Assembly: GCA_001931905.2 (NCBI GenBank)
Contig: MSJI02000959.1
Location: forward strand, 124,001 to 188,000
DNA length: 64,000 nucleotides
Direction: 5' to 3'
DNA from: Cladosporium sp. IMV 00045
Taxonomy: Eukaryota; Ascomycota; Dothideomycetes; Cladosporiales; Cladosporiaceae
Shown here in pieces: positions 31,923-40,815 of this stretch (positions within the stretch are counted from its first letter, which is position 1; every line of letters starts with the position of its first letter). The notes under the pieces are model-generated. The model had not been told where the DNA came from. It made no database searches and saw only the letters and a program-made list of their open reading frames with translations. The translations under genes and the position numbers were made by a program.

Positions 31923-32540
31923 TGTTTGGATATATTAAAGCGGCTGATATCGCCACCGAGAATACGGAAATACTGTGGTTTCATGAACCGCATCTCGTTG
32001 ATTCAGATCGTTCTGTGTATACAGAAACTTGAATGTTACCACCCCTATAACGGAGAAGGAAATCTTCTAAAAGCTATATCTCAGTGGTGACATACCTATT
32101 TAGACATGCCGATACTGCCGAGACTACGTTCAAAGAGGCAGAGATGCTTTGGTTACGATTCCTTGTTTTTCAACCGCAACATACCTATTTGAGCATACAA
32201 GAACCGCTGATACTACCGTCAAGATCATGGAGATACTCTGGTTTTCACGCTTGTCTTCCAATGGTGGTGTCCTCATTTCAGCACACTAAATCTACAGATA
32301 CCATCACCGAAGCCACGGGGGTACTTTGGCTTCTGTACTCTTCTCTCAATGGCAAGACCCGTGTTTAAGCACATGAAAGCCACTGATGTTACCGCCGACG
32401 TAACAGAAATGCTATGAACTTTGATCAGGTTTCTCATTGTCAATAACGTTATGCTGAGCTAAGCTTAACAAAGATGCTGATATTACCATCCATGACATAG
32501 AAAGGAACGATTTCGAACACTTAACGGCTGCTCATACTTC
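31923..32540. repeat. Diverged tandem repeat, seven units, period about 88 bp
   Basis: Aligned by eye, units start near 31923, 32011, 32099, 32188, 32276, 32364 and 32458 (steps 88, 88, 89, 88, 88, 94). The best-kept part is a pair of boxes. Box one is like TTT(A/G)AGCA(C/T)A. About 15 nt later comes (G)CTGATA(C/T)(T/C)ACC, then a purine-rich (G)GAGATACT-TGG. Units three and four share CATACCTATTT at their left ends. The period is not a multiple of three, so the array is not one continuous coding repeat, although each unit can be read as a peptide like KAADTTTE-TEILW in shifting frames. I found no eighth unit on either side. The function is unknown. Confidence 0.75.
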
Positions 32541-33542
32541 TACATGTGAGGTACTGGAATTGGACTGTTGACCCTCACTAATAGGAGGCTGAGGGTCACG
32601 ACTCCTTGAGGACGAAAGGCCATCGTTGGGTGGGCAGCCCTCGCTCGGTGCCCGACAACGTTGCCTACAGAGCGAATGAAGCGGCTCATCCATCGCTTGG
32701 CCGGCATGAATGCTCAAGTATAAGGAGTTGTGCATCTCTTGCAATTGAGATCGTCGAGCAGATGCTAGCGATAGGCCGACGTGCGTCTATCTGGGCGTAC
32801 AAGATTTGTGACGATCTATTATATGAACACTAAGAAGCAAGGTCCAGTGAAATGAACATAGTCTTCTTCTTGATCGTGAGAGAAGACCGGGGGCTCACTG
32901 CGATAACCTGACAGTGGTAGTCCCCTGGAGACAAAGTGAGGTTTAACAAGCCGGCTGGCCGTAGACGTTGTTGGTTGTTCTCGCAACTTTAGATTGACCT
33001 GAAAATCGAATCAAACGCTTGGAACGCTTTCACATTACTGCAACCATATCCTCACATCTATAGCAAAATCGTCAATAAGGACGACTATGCCAATTCGGTT
33101 GTCTAAGGCCTTTTCAATAGCTCATGCAACTTTCGTAACTACAACACGCTGCTTCATGCCAATGTCCAACGTCAAGAGAGTTGGAATTGGCCGTCTCTGC
33201 TCCAAGCGTTCTTGCATAGCACACTCAAGCGCTTCGAACGCCACTACCTAATTTCAGCATTGTAAGATAACAGGTCTTACATCATAATGACTTTTGCATG
33301 ATGCACGTCAATTCATGAACGAACCGAAGCGATGCGATTGAGAGAACGATGGATGATCACTAGAACTTCATTTCTTGATTTCTGAACTAGTGTAATACAT
33401 GATGAATGACCGCACTATAACAATAGACGCTCCATGGCATTGAAAAATGCAGTGAATCGACCGACATCGTTGCGCTCTCGATCGCAAGCTTGCAAATTTG
33501 AGGTACATAAATTATTTGCGGCTCGAAAAGACACTCAACCTA
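32541..33542. other. Gene-poor, A+T-rich stretch before the tRNA
   Basis: No supported gene. Short open frames only. The sequence looks richer in A and T than the flanking coding regions. Confidence 0.5.
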
Positions 33543-33679
33543 GGGCACTTGGTCTAGGGGTATGATTTGTAAGACTCACTGCTCGTCTCTCCAATTTCCG
33601 AATTCTCACTAACAATCATTCAGTCGCTTCGCATCTTCGCACATGTGAAAGGTCGTGGGTTCAATTCCCACAGTGTCCA
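33543..33679 (+). tRNA. tRNA-Ala(CGC)-like gene with a 55-nt spliceosomal-type insertion and a 10-nt anticodon-loop intron
   Basis: The acceptor stem is GGGCACT/AGTGTCC with a G3-U70 wobble and A73, the alanine identity elements. The A box (TGGTCTAGGGG, 33550-33560), B box (GGTTCAATTCC, 33659-33669), T stem GTGGG/CCCAC and a downstream T6 terminator (33681-33686) are intact. The anticodon stem TTCGC/GTGAA only forms if 33569-33623 is removed. That 55-nt insert starts GTAAGA, contains CACTAAC at 33607-33613 and ends TTCAG, i.e. a textbook fungal mRNA intron lying between positions 27 and 28. The loop then reads TTCGCA, a 10-nt segment (33634-33643) at the canonical 37/38 intron site, and T. 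Either the gene is spliced in an unusual way or it is a tRNA pseudogene. Confidence 0.7.
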
Positions 33680-34124
33680 GTTTTTTGCTTTTTTTACTCC
33701 AGATCCTGATGTATCTGGAACAATTGGAGGAATCATATTTATTCGTTGGTTTTTGCAATATTTTGGGGCGTGATTCGGCTGATGGACATGATCATGAGCG
33801 ATAAATTGCAAGCCTTAGCTTTGTGACTTGTAATTCCGGAAATCGATCGCATGCAGCGACGATTGAAGTTTTACTTGGAAGATACAAGACACACATCGAC
33901 GAGAGGGCAAGGCAAAACCATGGAGCAGGTTGTAAGAGGGCGCAAGGCGACAAACAGGTCTTGGGCATTGATATTGGCGGACGATCGTTACCCCAACCCT
34001 AACCCGAACGATATTGAAGAAGCAAAGTTATGACGAACATTCGTACAGCATGAGCTAGCAAATAGAATTACAGAACGCCTGTAAGTCGTTTGAGCAAAAG
34101 TAGACCTTCTCCAGTCCTCCCCGA
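33680..34124. other. Intergenic, tRNA terminator then no gene
   Basis: T6 at 33681-33686 ends the tRNA gene. The remainder shows only a short telomere-like CCCTAACCC at 33997-34005. Confidence 0.5.
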
Positions 34125-35801
34125 TCACTCGTGGCCCCAACCGCGACTCCGGCTCCTCGTCTTGTACGCAGAATCCCCCAGGTCCTCGCCCACAGACTGT
34201 CTCTGCGCCTCATCCTTCATCCTTCCCAAACGATTGTTGCCAGGCACATCAACGCTGTCCGGCAATTCGCTGCCCAGCATAGTGAAGTCGCGCGGCTGCA
34301 GCAATATCTTCGATGATTCAATGCCGTATCGTGTCTTCTGATATCTGCGAACACTGAACGGGAATACCGTAACAAATATGCAAGAAGCGATGAAGATCGG
34401 CAGCGCTGAATACATGTACCATTTCGGTGGCCAGTTGATATTTTGGATGCCAAAGACTGAGGCCAGGAAAGAGACGGGGAGGAACAATGTAGCGATGACT
34501 GAGAGGAAAGAGCTGTCCTCGCTTTGGTCGGCGTTCTGTATGTTGAACTCAAGATCCAGTAGGTTGAGGAAACGCTCTTTTAGATTGTCGAGTGAAAAGT
34601 CGAACTGATCAAGATCGTCCACGGTGTCTTCGATGTCGTTCCAAAGAGGATCGCTCTGCTCTTCCGGTGGAACGCTCTCCTTCAGCTTCGCCAACTTCTT
34701 GAACGAACGGGAGTGGAAGCGGAGATACTCTTGTAGCTCATAAATCCGGTCCACCTCGATGTGCATTGTTCTGGTACGTAGTTTGACCGGGAAGTGTCGA
34801 CCGCTGGAGTTGATTTCAGCTTCGTCCAAGCGAGCCTTGACTTCGCGAATAACGTTTTGCCAGTCAGTGAGTAGCCAGTATAGATGACCGAAGATCCAGC
34901 AAATCCCCTCCTCGTCCTCGCGGCGTTGGTGGAAATCCTCAGATTTGTAGAGATTCTTGAAGAGAATCTCGCTCACAATATGCTCAGCGACGGGTGTTGG
35001 GCGAGTGAAAACGATGGTCGTGCTGGCAGCACGGTTGAGCCTACAGGCGCCTCGGCTGCAGAACCACACTCCGACCCTCAACCTGTACTGTTGGATGACA
35101 GGTGTCTCCCGCCGATGCATTTCGGGCGGCTCCAGTCCGACAGACCAGAAGTATACTTGTGGCACGTTCATTTGGTCCATGAGGAAAGACCAAGGTACGG
35201 ATTGTCCTCGCTTGGAAGCTTTTTCGGGAAACTTCGCAGTATCTGCAAACTGAACTTCGCGGCTCACTTCGCTGATCTGATTCCAGAATCCCTCGAAGCA
35301 CATAGATAGGATTTCTTTGAGCCATGGCTGATGACCATTGATTGAGATAATGAGCGGGTCGTTAGGATGCGAGCGCGTTTGATCGTCGATAATGCGTGCG
35401 AAGCGGCCAGCATCTCGCGGTCCAGTGAGCTGAATCTCATGATGCTTTTGCGAGCTGTTTCGGCTGCCAACGCGGACAGTGATGGGGGCACCGGCAACTT
35501 CCCACGACCTTCGGCGACTGCGACAACGGCCATGTCTGGTCATTGTCATATGATATTTGTCGGCAGTATAGGGACGGTTGGCGAGGGTGAAGGCGACGTG
35601 ACGGGCGATGTTTTCAAGTGACTGTGGACTGAGCGCTTCGCATGAGCTGTAAAGGTAAGACTGGTCGACACTGCTTGGTGTGATGTCTGTTTGAAGGAGC
35701 GGCGATGATTTGTTGGCTGGAGGCAAATATGTTGTTGTGCTTGGTCGAGCTTGACGTGAGGTCAAGTCAAGCTTGACCCGACGTAGTCGTGACTTCCTCA
35801 T
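34125..35801 (-). CDS. CorA-like Mg2+ transporter family protein, 558 aa
   Basis: This is one exon; the first in-frame ATG is 35801. The N-terminal 400 residues are soluble and charged, with a helical region like the CorA funnel (LDEAEIN..., VDRIYELQEYLRFHSRSFKKL, a long alpha-helix with DDLDQFDFSLDNLKERFLNLLDLEFNIQNAD). The C-terminus has two close membrane helices: SFLSVIATLFLPVSFLASVF and MYSALPIFIASCIFVTVFPF. In place of the canonical GMN signature after TM1 it has GIQNIN, so metal selectivity may differ or transport may be lost. Many fungi encode such divergent CorA-like proteins at the plasma membrane. It lies in tandem with the sugar transporter gene upstream. Confidence 0.8.
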   Translation of the reverse strand: MRKSRLRRVKLDLTSRQARPSTTTYLPPANKSSPLLQTDITPSSVDQSYLYSSCEALSPQSLENIARHVAFTLANRPYTADKYHMTMTRHGRCRSRRRSWEVAGAPITVRVGSRNSSQKHHEIQLTGPRDAGRFARIIDDQTRSHPNDPLIISINGHQPWLKEILSMCFEGFWNQISEVSREVQFADTAKFPEKASKRGQSVPWSFLMDQMNVPQVYFWSVGLEPPEMHRRETPVIQQYRLRVGVWFCSRGACRLNRAASTTIVFTRPTPVAEHIVSEILFKNLYKSEDFHQRREDEEGICWIFGHLYWLLTDWQNVIREVKARLDEAEINSSGRHFPVKLRTRTMHIEVDRIYELQEYLRFHSRSFKKLAKLKESVPPEEQSDPLWNDIEDTVDDLDQFDFSLDNLKERFLNLLDLEFNIQNADQSEDSSFLSVIATLFLPVSFLASVFGIQNINWPPKWYMYSALPIFIASCIFVTVFPFSVRRYQKTRYGIESSKILLQPRDFTMLGSELPDSVDVPGNNRLGRMKDEAQRQSVGEDLGDSAYKTRSRSRGWGHE

Positions 35802-36024
35802 TTGCGGACTGATGGCGTCGGGTACCTCCTTCCTTGCGATGACACGGCGGGAAATAGATACTTGCAAAATGTATTGCGGCGTACATGTCGCAAGGGTTCG
35901 ACAGAGGTCTTTTGCTGCTGCAATTGTGAGCAAGGAATATTCTGAAGCGTGAATTTGAGGTGTGAATTATAATTCTATAATGCTCGTATACATCTATGCG
36001 TCCATGCGTTTATCGTGGGTCCTT

Positions 36025-37803
36025 CTAGTGACCGAACCTCTCCTCGGTCAAGCCAACAGCCGCCATCTGCTTGTTGTCGTCGACGAACACCTTCTTCAAT
36101 CTGAAGGCCAACAAGTCGGAGGTGGTCTGTTTGATGTTCCTCAGGTTCTGGGCGACGATCTTGCTGGTCGGCTGCTCAAAGATGAGATCAATCTCTTCGA
36201 GGGTCTTGCCCTTGGTCTCAGGCATGAACAGAAGCTGGTAGACCCAACCCAAAAGTGCAATGCCTCCAAAGAAACCCATGCTCACCCCCTGCTTGGTCAT
36301 GGCTTCCTGCATCGACCTAAAGTTGTAGGTGATGGTGAAAGAGCACAGGAAGAGGAAACCAGACGAAGTGGTCATACCGTATGAGCGCAGGTAGGTGGGG
36401 TAAGACTCCGAGGGAATGACCCAGGTCAGCGTGGCGTAGCAACCGAAGAACAACATGTAGAGGATCATGCCGGTAAAGTAAAGGCCCAGTCTGCCGGTTT
36501 GGTTGTCGTCGAAGGTCTTGAAGTACGAAACACCCGTGAGCATTAGACCAATGAAGAACCCAGGCAGCGTGACGGTTGCCCAGAAACGACGGCCACAGGT
36601 CTCCATGAGGAATGCAGCGGGGATGGTGCCGATCAAAAGTGCACCACCACCAACAAGCGACATATAGTTCGCTTGAATGTCATCAAAGCCAACTTGCGAC
36701 ATAAGCGTACTCATATAGTACATAATAGCATTAACTCCGGTGAACTGGCCCAGGAAGATCATGATATTGGCGTAGATGACTGCGCGGCGAGCTCTAGGCT
36801 TGGTGAAGAAATCGAGCCAAGGCATGCTGCGGGAACCAGAGCCGGCAGCGATTTCTGCGTGCTCCTGCTCCATACCGACCTTCATGATGAAGAACTCCTC
36901 GCGGGCCTCCATAGTCTTGGTGCCTCTGATGCGCTTCCACACCTTGAAGGCGTCGAGGGTACGGCCTTTGTGCAGCAGGTAACGCGGCGATTCGGGCATG
37001 TAGAGCATACCGATGCCCATGATGGTCGAGAAGACAAGGGAGCTGCCAAGGATGTAGCGCCAGTTGCCCGGGACGGTGATGAAGATGGCGGCAACGACGT
37101 AGCCAAGAACCTCACCAAGTGCGATGTTGAGCTGGTAAAGAGAGACCAAGTTACCACGAATTTTACGCTCCACGGTCTCGGCAACGTAAACGGGGACGGT
37201 ACCACCCTCAAGACCAACGCCAGCGCCAAGGATGAGACGGGCAACAACGATCATGGCGAAGTTGATGGCTCCGGCGCAGAGGGCACCGCCAATTGTGTAG
37301 AAGATGCAAGAAATCAGGATGGCCCAACGGCGACCGAACAATTCATTGCAGGGAGAGATGAGGAGAGCGCCACCAATTGCACCGAGAGGCATAGCAGCGT
37401 TGACTAAGCTGTTCTGGTGTTCAGTCAAATCCAATTGGTCGGGGTTGGGGAGGAAAAGGTTGGCGCCAGAGATGAGAGACTGATCGAGACCAGAAAGAAG
37501 ACCACCCATGGACGCAAAGATGACCAGGAAGATGGTGAAGGTTTTGGGGTTCGCGAACTCGATGTCGAACATTCCAGGCTTCGCGCCTTCACGTTCGACC
37601 TCTTGTTCAAGCTCCTTGATTAGAGCATCTGCCTCCCAGCCTCCATTCTTCGCGATATCAATAGCCTCCGCAGTGTTCGTGACGTGGGCGGTGCTGCCAG
37701 AGCGGACGGCCAGCTGGATGTCCTCGCCGTCCTTGCCGAAGCTGGATTCGCTGTGCTCGACGTTCTCGGTGTGGCCATCGGCCTGCAAGTTCTTCTTAGA
37801 CAT
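36025..37803 (-). CDS. MFS sugar/polyol transporter, 592 aa
   Basis: This single-exon gene encodes a 12-helix sugar porter. The signatures are GGLLSGLDQSLISGA in TM1, NELFGRRWAILI, RLILGAGVGLEGGTVPVYVAE, PESPRYLLHKGR at the end of the N-half, QFTGVNAIMYYMSTLM in TM7, and PETKGKTLEEIDLIFEQ after TM12. The 75-residue cytosolic N-terminus is longer than in hexose transporters. The substrate may be a hexose, inositol or polyol; I cannot decide. The promoter has a perfect TATAAAA (minus strand, 37913-37907) about 104 bp before the ATG, and paired CreA-type sites, which fits carbon-source control. Confidence 0.92.
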   Translation of the reverse strand: MSKKNLQADGHTENVEHSESSFGKDGEDIQLAVRSGSTAHVTNTAEAIDIAKNGGWEADALIKELEQEVEREGAKPGMFDIEFANPKTFTIFLVIFASMGGLLSGLDQSLISGANLFLPNPDQLDLTEHQNSLVNAAMPLGAIGGALLISPCNELFGRRWAILISCIFYTIGGALCAGAINFAMIVVARLILGAGVGLEGGTVPVYVAETVERKIRGNLVSLYQLNIALGEVLGYVVAAIFITVPGNWRYILGSSLVFSTIMGIGMLYMPESPRYLLHKGRTLDAFKVWKRIRGTKTMEAREEFFIMKVGMEQEHAEIAAGSGSRSMPWLDFFTKPRARRAVIYANIMIFLGQFTGVNAIMYYMSTLMSQVGFDDIQANYMSLVGGGALLIGTIPAAFLMETCGRRFWATVTLPGFFIGLMLTGVSYFKTFDDNQTGRLGLYFTGMILYMLFFGCYATLTWVIPSESYPTYLRSYGMTTSSGFLFLCSFTITYNFRSMQEAMTKQGVSMGFFGGIALLGWVYQLLFMPETKGKTLEEIDLIFEQPTSKIVAQNLRNIKQTTSDLLAFRLKKVFVDDNKQMAAVGLTEERFGH

Positions 37804-37885
37804 GATGGTAAGGAGACGCTCTTGTGGAGAGGCCTTCGTTGGTGAGTAGGGACTGAGTGTTTGAAGAAGACGACTGCTCCGTCCC

Positions 37886-37919
37886 TGGGGTGCTGATCAC
37901 ATCGGTTTTATACCCCAGG
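37886..37919 (-). promoter_or_regulatory. TATA box with paired CreA-like sites upstream of the sugar transporter
   Basis: CTGGGG (37886-37891) and its inverse CCCCAG (37914-37919) match the SYGGRG consensus of the carbon-repressor CreA. They form an inverted repeat (CCTGGGGT/ACCCCAGG) around the TATAAAA at 37907-37913. The assignment to CreA is by motif only. Confidence 0.5.
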
Positions 37920-39610
37920 CCCAGGGACGGCGGAGAGAACGTGACACCATGCCGGCCCTCCACCGGTCCTCCTCAACCTCCAGGCTGCTCCAGACGTTCC
38001 AGCGCACCCCGCGGGTCAACATCGTGCGGGTTCCTCGTGTCGCCCGCGAAGTGTGCCGTCACCTTGCCGCTGATGGCCGCACGATTGGACGTCGAGCGGC
38101 TTGATAGTGGGCCTCTCAAGCTTTCGGACCGATTAGATTGTGGAGCTTGATCACTGGCAATCTTGCTTAGCGTGTTCTTCGCCATTCTTAGTGTCTTCTA
38201 TGAATGCGTGGTTACCTAGGCGAAAGCTTTCCGGCACGTTCTTTGATGATTGTAGAGAGTCTGTCGCTCAGACTACTTTCCGCGTAACCGGCATGCAAAA
38301 CCCCGTGCACAAAGATAGCATCGTGTGTTAAACGACGTGGGCGGCAAGGTCAGTCTCCAAGGGCGCGTGAAAATTGTTCTGTGCCGACGTTTCAACGTGC
38401 CGGAAGCGAAATCGCTCTAGGTGAGTGAGGGATTCAGCGTTGATACTCTGATTGGCTGTCCCTTCGCAGGAACGTCGGCTTGTATCGATCAGAAAGCATA
38501 ACGAAGCATCAGCGATCCAAGCTTTTTCCGGGCTGCTGCGAAACTTCGGGCTACCAAACTCAACAGCCACTGACAGAGCCGCATGGATGTCGGATGCCCC
38601 ATGCTCACAACTCCATGTCCTCCATTTTTGTTGGGGACCGGAGATTCATGGAGAACTCCACACAAGCCTGGGCATAGCTTGCCAGCCTTGCTTTTGTCTG
38701 TGACAAGGAGTCGCTTGGCTGCAGGCTTGTGTCGGGTGTCCACCACGCCGCTAAGGCATCGCTCGCTTTGGTGCGTACAAGCCGTAAGGGCAGACGCGGC
38801 GTAGGGACCTAGCACGAGAAGTAGGTGGTTCGTTCGCGCAAGAGTTTGAGAAGAATCTGGTATCATCGCCGTCTTTGCCCGAATTGTGATACAAAGCGTT
38901 GTCATGATTGTTCTAGCTTTTTCACGGTTGCCATCTGTGCACGCTACTCTCATATCTTGCTAAGGTATTCCATTCGGCAGTGACCAAATCTGTGATCTAG
39001 AGCTTATTAAATCAGGTATCCTTCTCGTCATCTATCGTCAGACTATGTAGGCATCCCGGTCAATGGTTGGAATCCATCGGTTAGCTCCGGTACCGGCTTC
39101 TTCACACATCGGAGTTCTCCTGCAAGAGTCAGGCACATTCTTCCAAGTCGGTTTCGATGTTCTCGAAAGCTCGTACTGGCGGAAAGCATCGTTCAGCATT
39201 GGTGGTGCCGTACCCCTTCATCGCTCTTTTCGAACGGCTTGTCGCTTACGATCGCGAGCCAGCAAGCTCGTCGATCCTGAAGTTTAAGATCGAGATGTCT
39301 TTTCTGTTGACTATCCGGGTCGGCTGACATCTTGCCGCTCGCACCACATGAGGCGACCCACAGGCCTCCTCATCATCGACCAGGGGCCACATGTAGCGTG
39401 CAAGCAAACTCGCACCACCTTCGTTGGGCACTGGAAAACCGAAAAGGTGGTTTCGAGGTCGAAAATTACGGCCATCAGTCGTCATCCAGACGATAGATGT
39501 GCGCCATAGTGCCACCAACGTCGTGGCTTTCCACGCCATGCGTGAATGGAACCCTCGCTGCCGATAGAGTAGATGTCCACACGCGAGCCACCCGCGCGAG
39601 CCATACAGCC
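37920..39610. other. 1.7-kb intergenic region, no supported gene
   Basis: Open frames on both strands (for example 38489-38953 and 39246-39539) have no family resemblance, introns or good start context. The left part should include distal promoter sequence for the sugar transporter. Confidence 0.45.
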
Positions 39611-39953
39611 TTAACGCCCCCGAGGCGGTAATCCACTCCCGCTCGTAGGCTCAGGTTTCGACGTCAGCTGGCCAATTTTGGCCTGCAGCTCGTCTCGCCT
39701 TTTGCTGAGCTGGCCGCGTAGCGTCTCCATCTGCTCAAGTTGTTGCGCAGCGGATGCTTCGAAAGTAGCCTTCTTGTCCTGAGAAGTGATTGTTAGTGCT
39801 ATGCTTCGGAATTGGAGTGCAAGCCTTTCTTACGTGATTTCGTTCTTGTTGGGTCTTAAGACCTGCTCCATACCATGTACCGGTGGCGGTGATGGCAGCG
39901 ACGGCGCCGGTCAACACGATGCGACGTATTTTGCCGCTACCCGGAGCCGACAT
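39611..39953 (-). CDS. Small single-pass membrane protein, 95 aa, unknown function
   Basis: There are two exons: 39953-39834 and 39778-39611. A 55-nt intron begins GTAAGA and has an acceptor at CTCAG. The N-terminus is MSAPGSGKIRR followed by a short hydrophobic helix (IVLTGAVAAITATGTWYGAG), then LKTQQERNHDKKATFE and a coiled-coil-like tail (QQLEQMETLRGQLSKRRDEL). One membrane helix next to basic residues is typical of small mitochondrial inner-membrane proteins, such as respiratory-chain assembly factors. I do not recognise the family, so this location is inference. It is divergent from HSK3 with a 298-bp spacer. The gene is too short and split to be seen without splicing it. Confidence 0.7.
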
Positions 39954-40251
39954 GGCTGTTCTGTCTTCCTTTGGGTTTTGAAAGTTATTTGGCGAGGAAC
40001 AGAACCAAGTTGTATTGATTTTGTTGGACTTTGATATTGTTGGACTTTCGTGAGGAAGAGCTGGAGAGGGGAGAAGCGGGAGATTCCGTTTTAGGTTAAC
40101 CGAAGTAAACATTCCGCTTGTTGGTCCTTCCCCTCGTGCCCCATAACGCGACTGAATCTCTTGGATTTAACACTACACATAAACAAACCCATCCACGAGC
40201 AAAACATTCAGGAAACCAGCTACATACCTTCCTCCTAATAACAATCACGAA

Positions 40252-40622
40252 ATGTCGCTCAACCCACGCACTCCAGGCGCCACGCGCACGCACAACACCT
40301 CACGCTTGTCCACCGTCCCAACATCAGCCTCGAAAGCACGGCAATTGTCGCATTTGCAGGCGCAGCTTGCCCAATTGACAGCGAATATGAGCGACATGGA
40401 GAACCTCTTGCGCATGACAGCAGTGCAAGCAGAGGGTATGCGAGGTCTCGGAGGATACGCTGGTGGCATGTGAGTTGCATCTTGGTCGCTAAAAGGCATA
40501 CAAAGTGGAGGCTGATTTTTGTCTGATTCAGGTTCATGGCTGCTTCGAAGGTACTGGGTGAAGAGACCGTGAACGGTGCAACTGGTGCCGCCGCAGATGC
40601 ATCTCAAGGGAAGAGAAGTTAG
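40252..40622 (+). CDS. HSK3: DASH complex subunit Hsk3, 102 aa
   Basis: There are two exons: 40252-40469 and 40532-40622, with intron GTGAGT...CTGATTCAG. The core segment SKARQLSHLQAQLAQLTANM, followed by SDMENLLRMTAVQAEGMRGLGGY and FMAASKVLGEE, is the Hsk3 signature. Hsk3 is one of the small subunits of the ten-protein DASH/Dam1 ring that couples kinetochores to microtubule ends. It is fungus-specific. The N-terminal 27 residues are Ser/Thr/Arg-rich and probably disordered. The last 20 residues are low complexity. It shares a divergent promoter with the small membrane-protein gene. Confidence 0.9.
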
Positions 40623-40815
40623 CTGGCTTTGCACTCTTTTTGAGTGTACCTCATCACTTCACGCATTTCCACGAGACAGTCAAGATCGACGACACGTGCT
40701 CATGCCTTCTTGATTCGAATCTCGCCAGACGAATTCCTTTCAGCCTCATCCTCACTGAGACCGACACCCGATCAGTCCCTACATCCACCCAAGGCTACGA
40801 CACACCATTACCAAC

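Noticed and set aside
33997..34005. Telomere-like CCCTAACCC
   Set aside because: Only one and a half repeat units, so it could easily be chance. It is no evidence for an interstitial telomere.
36673..37407. 244-codon plus-strand frame inside the sugar transporter gene
   Set aside because: It is an antisense shadow of a clear MFS sequence and has no family resemblance.
38489..38953. 154-codon minus-strand frame in the intergenic region right of the sugar transporter
   Set aside because: Composition looks random (many Cys, Arg, His, Thr without pattern), with no start context or splice partners.
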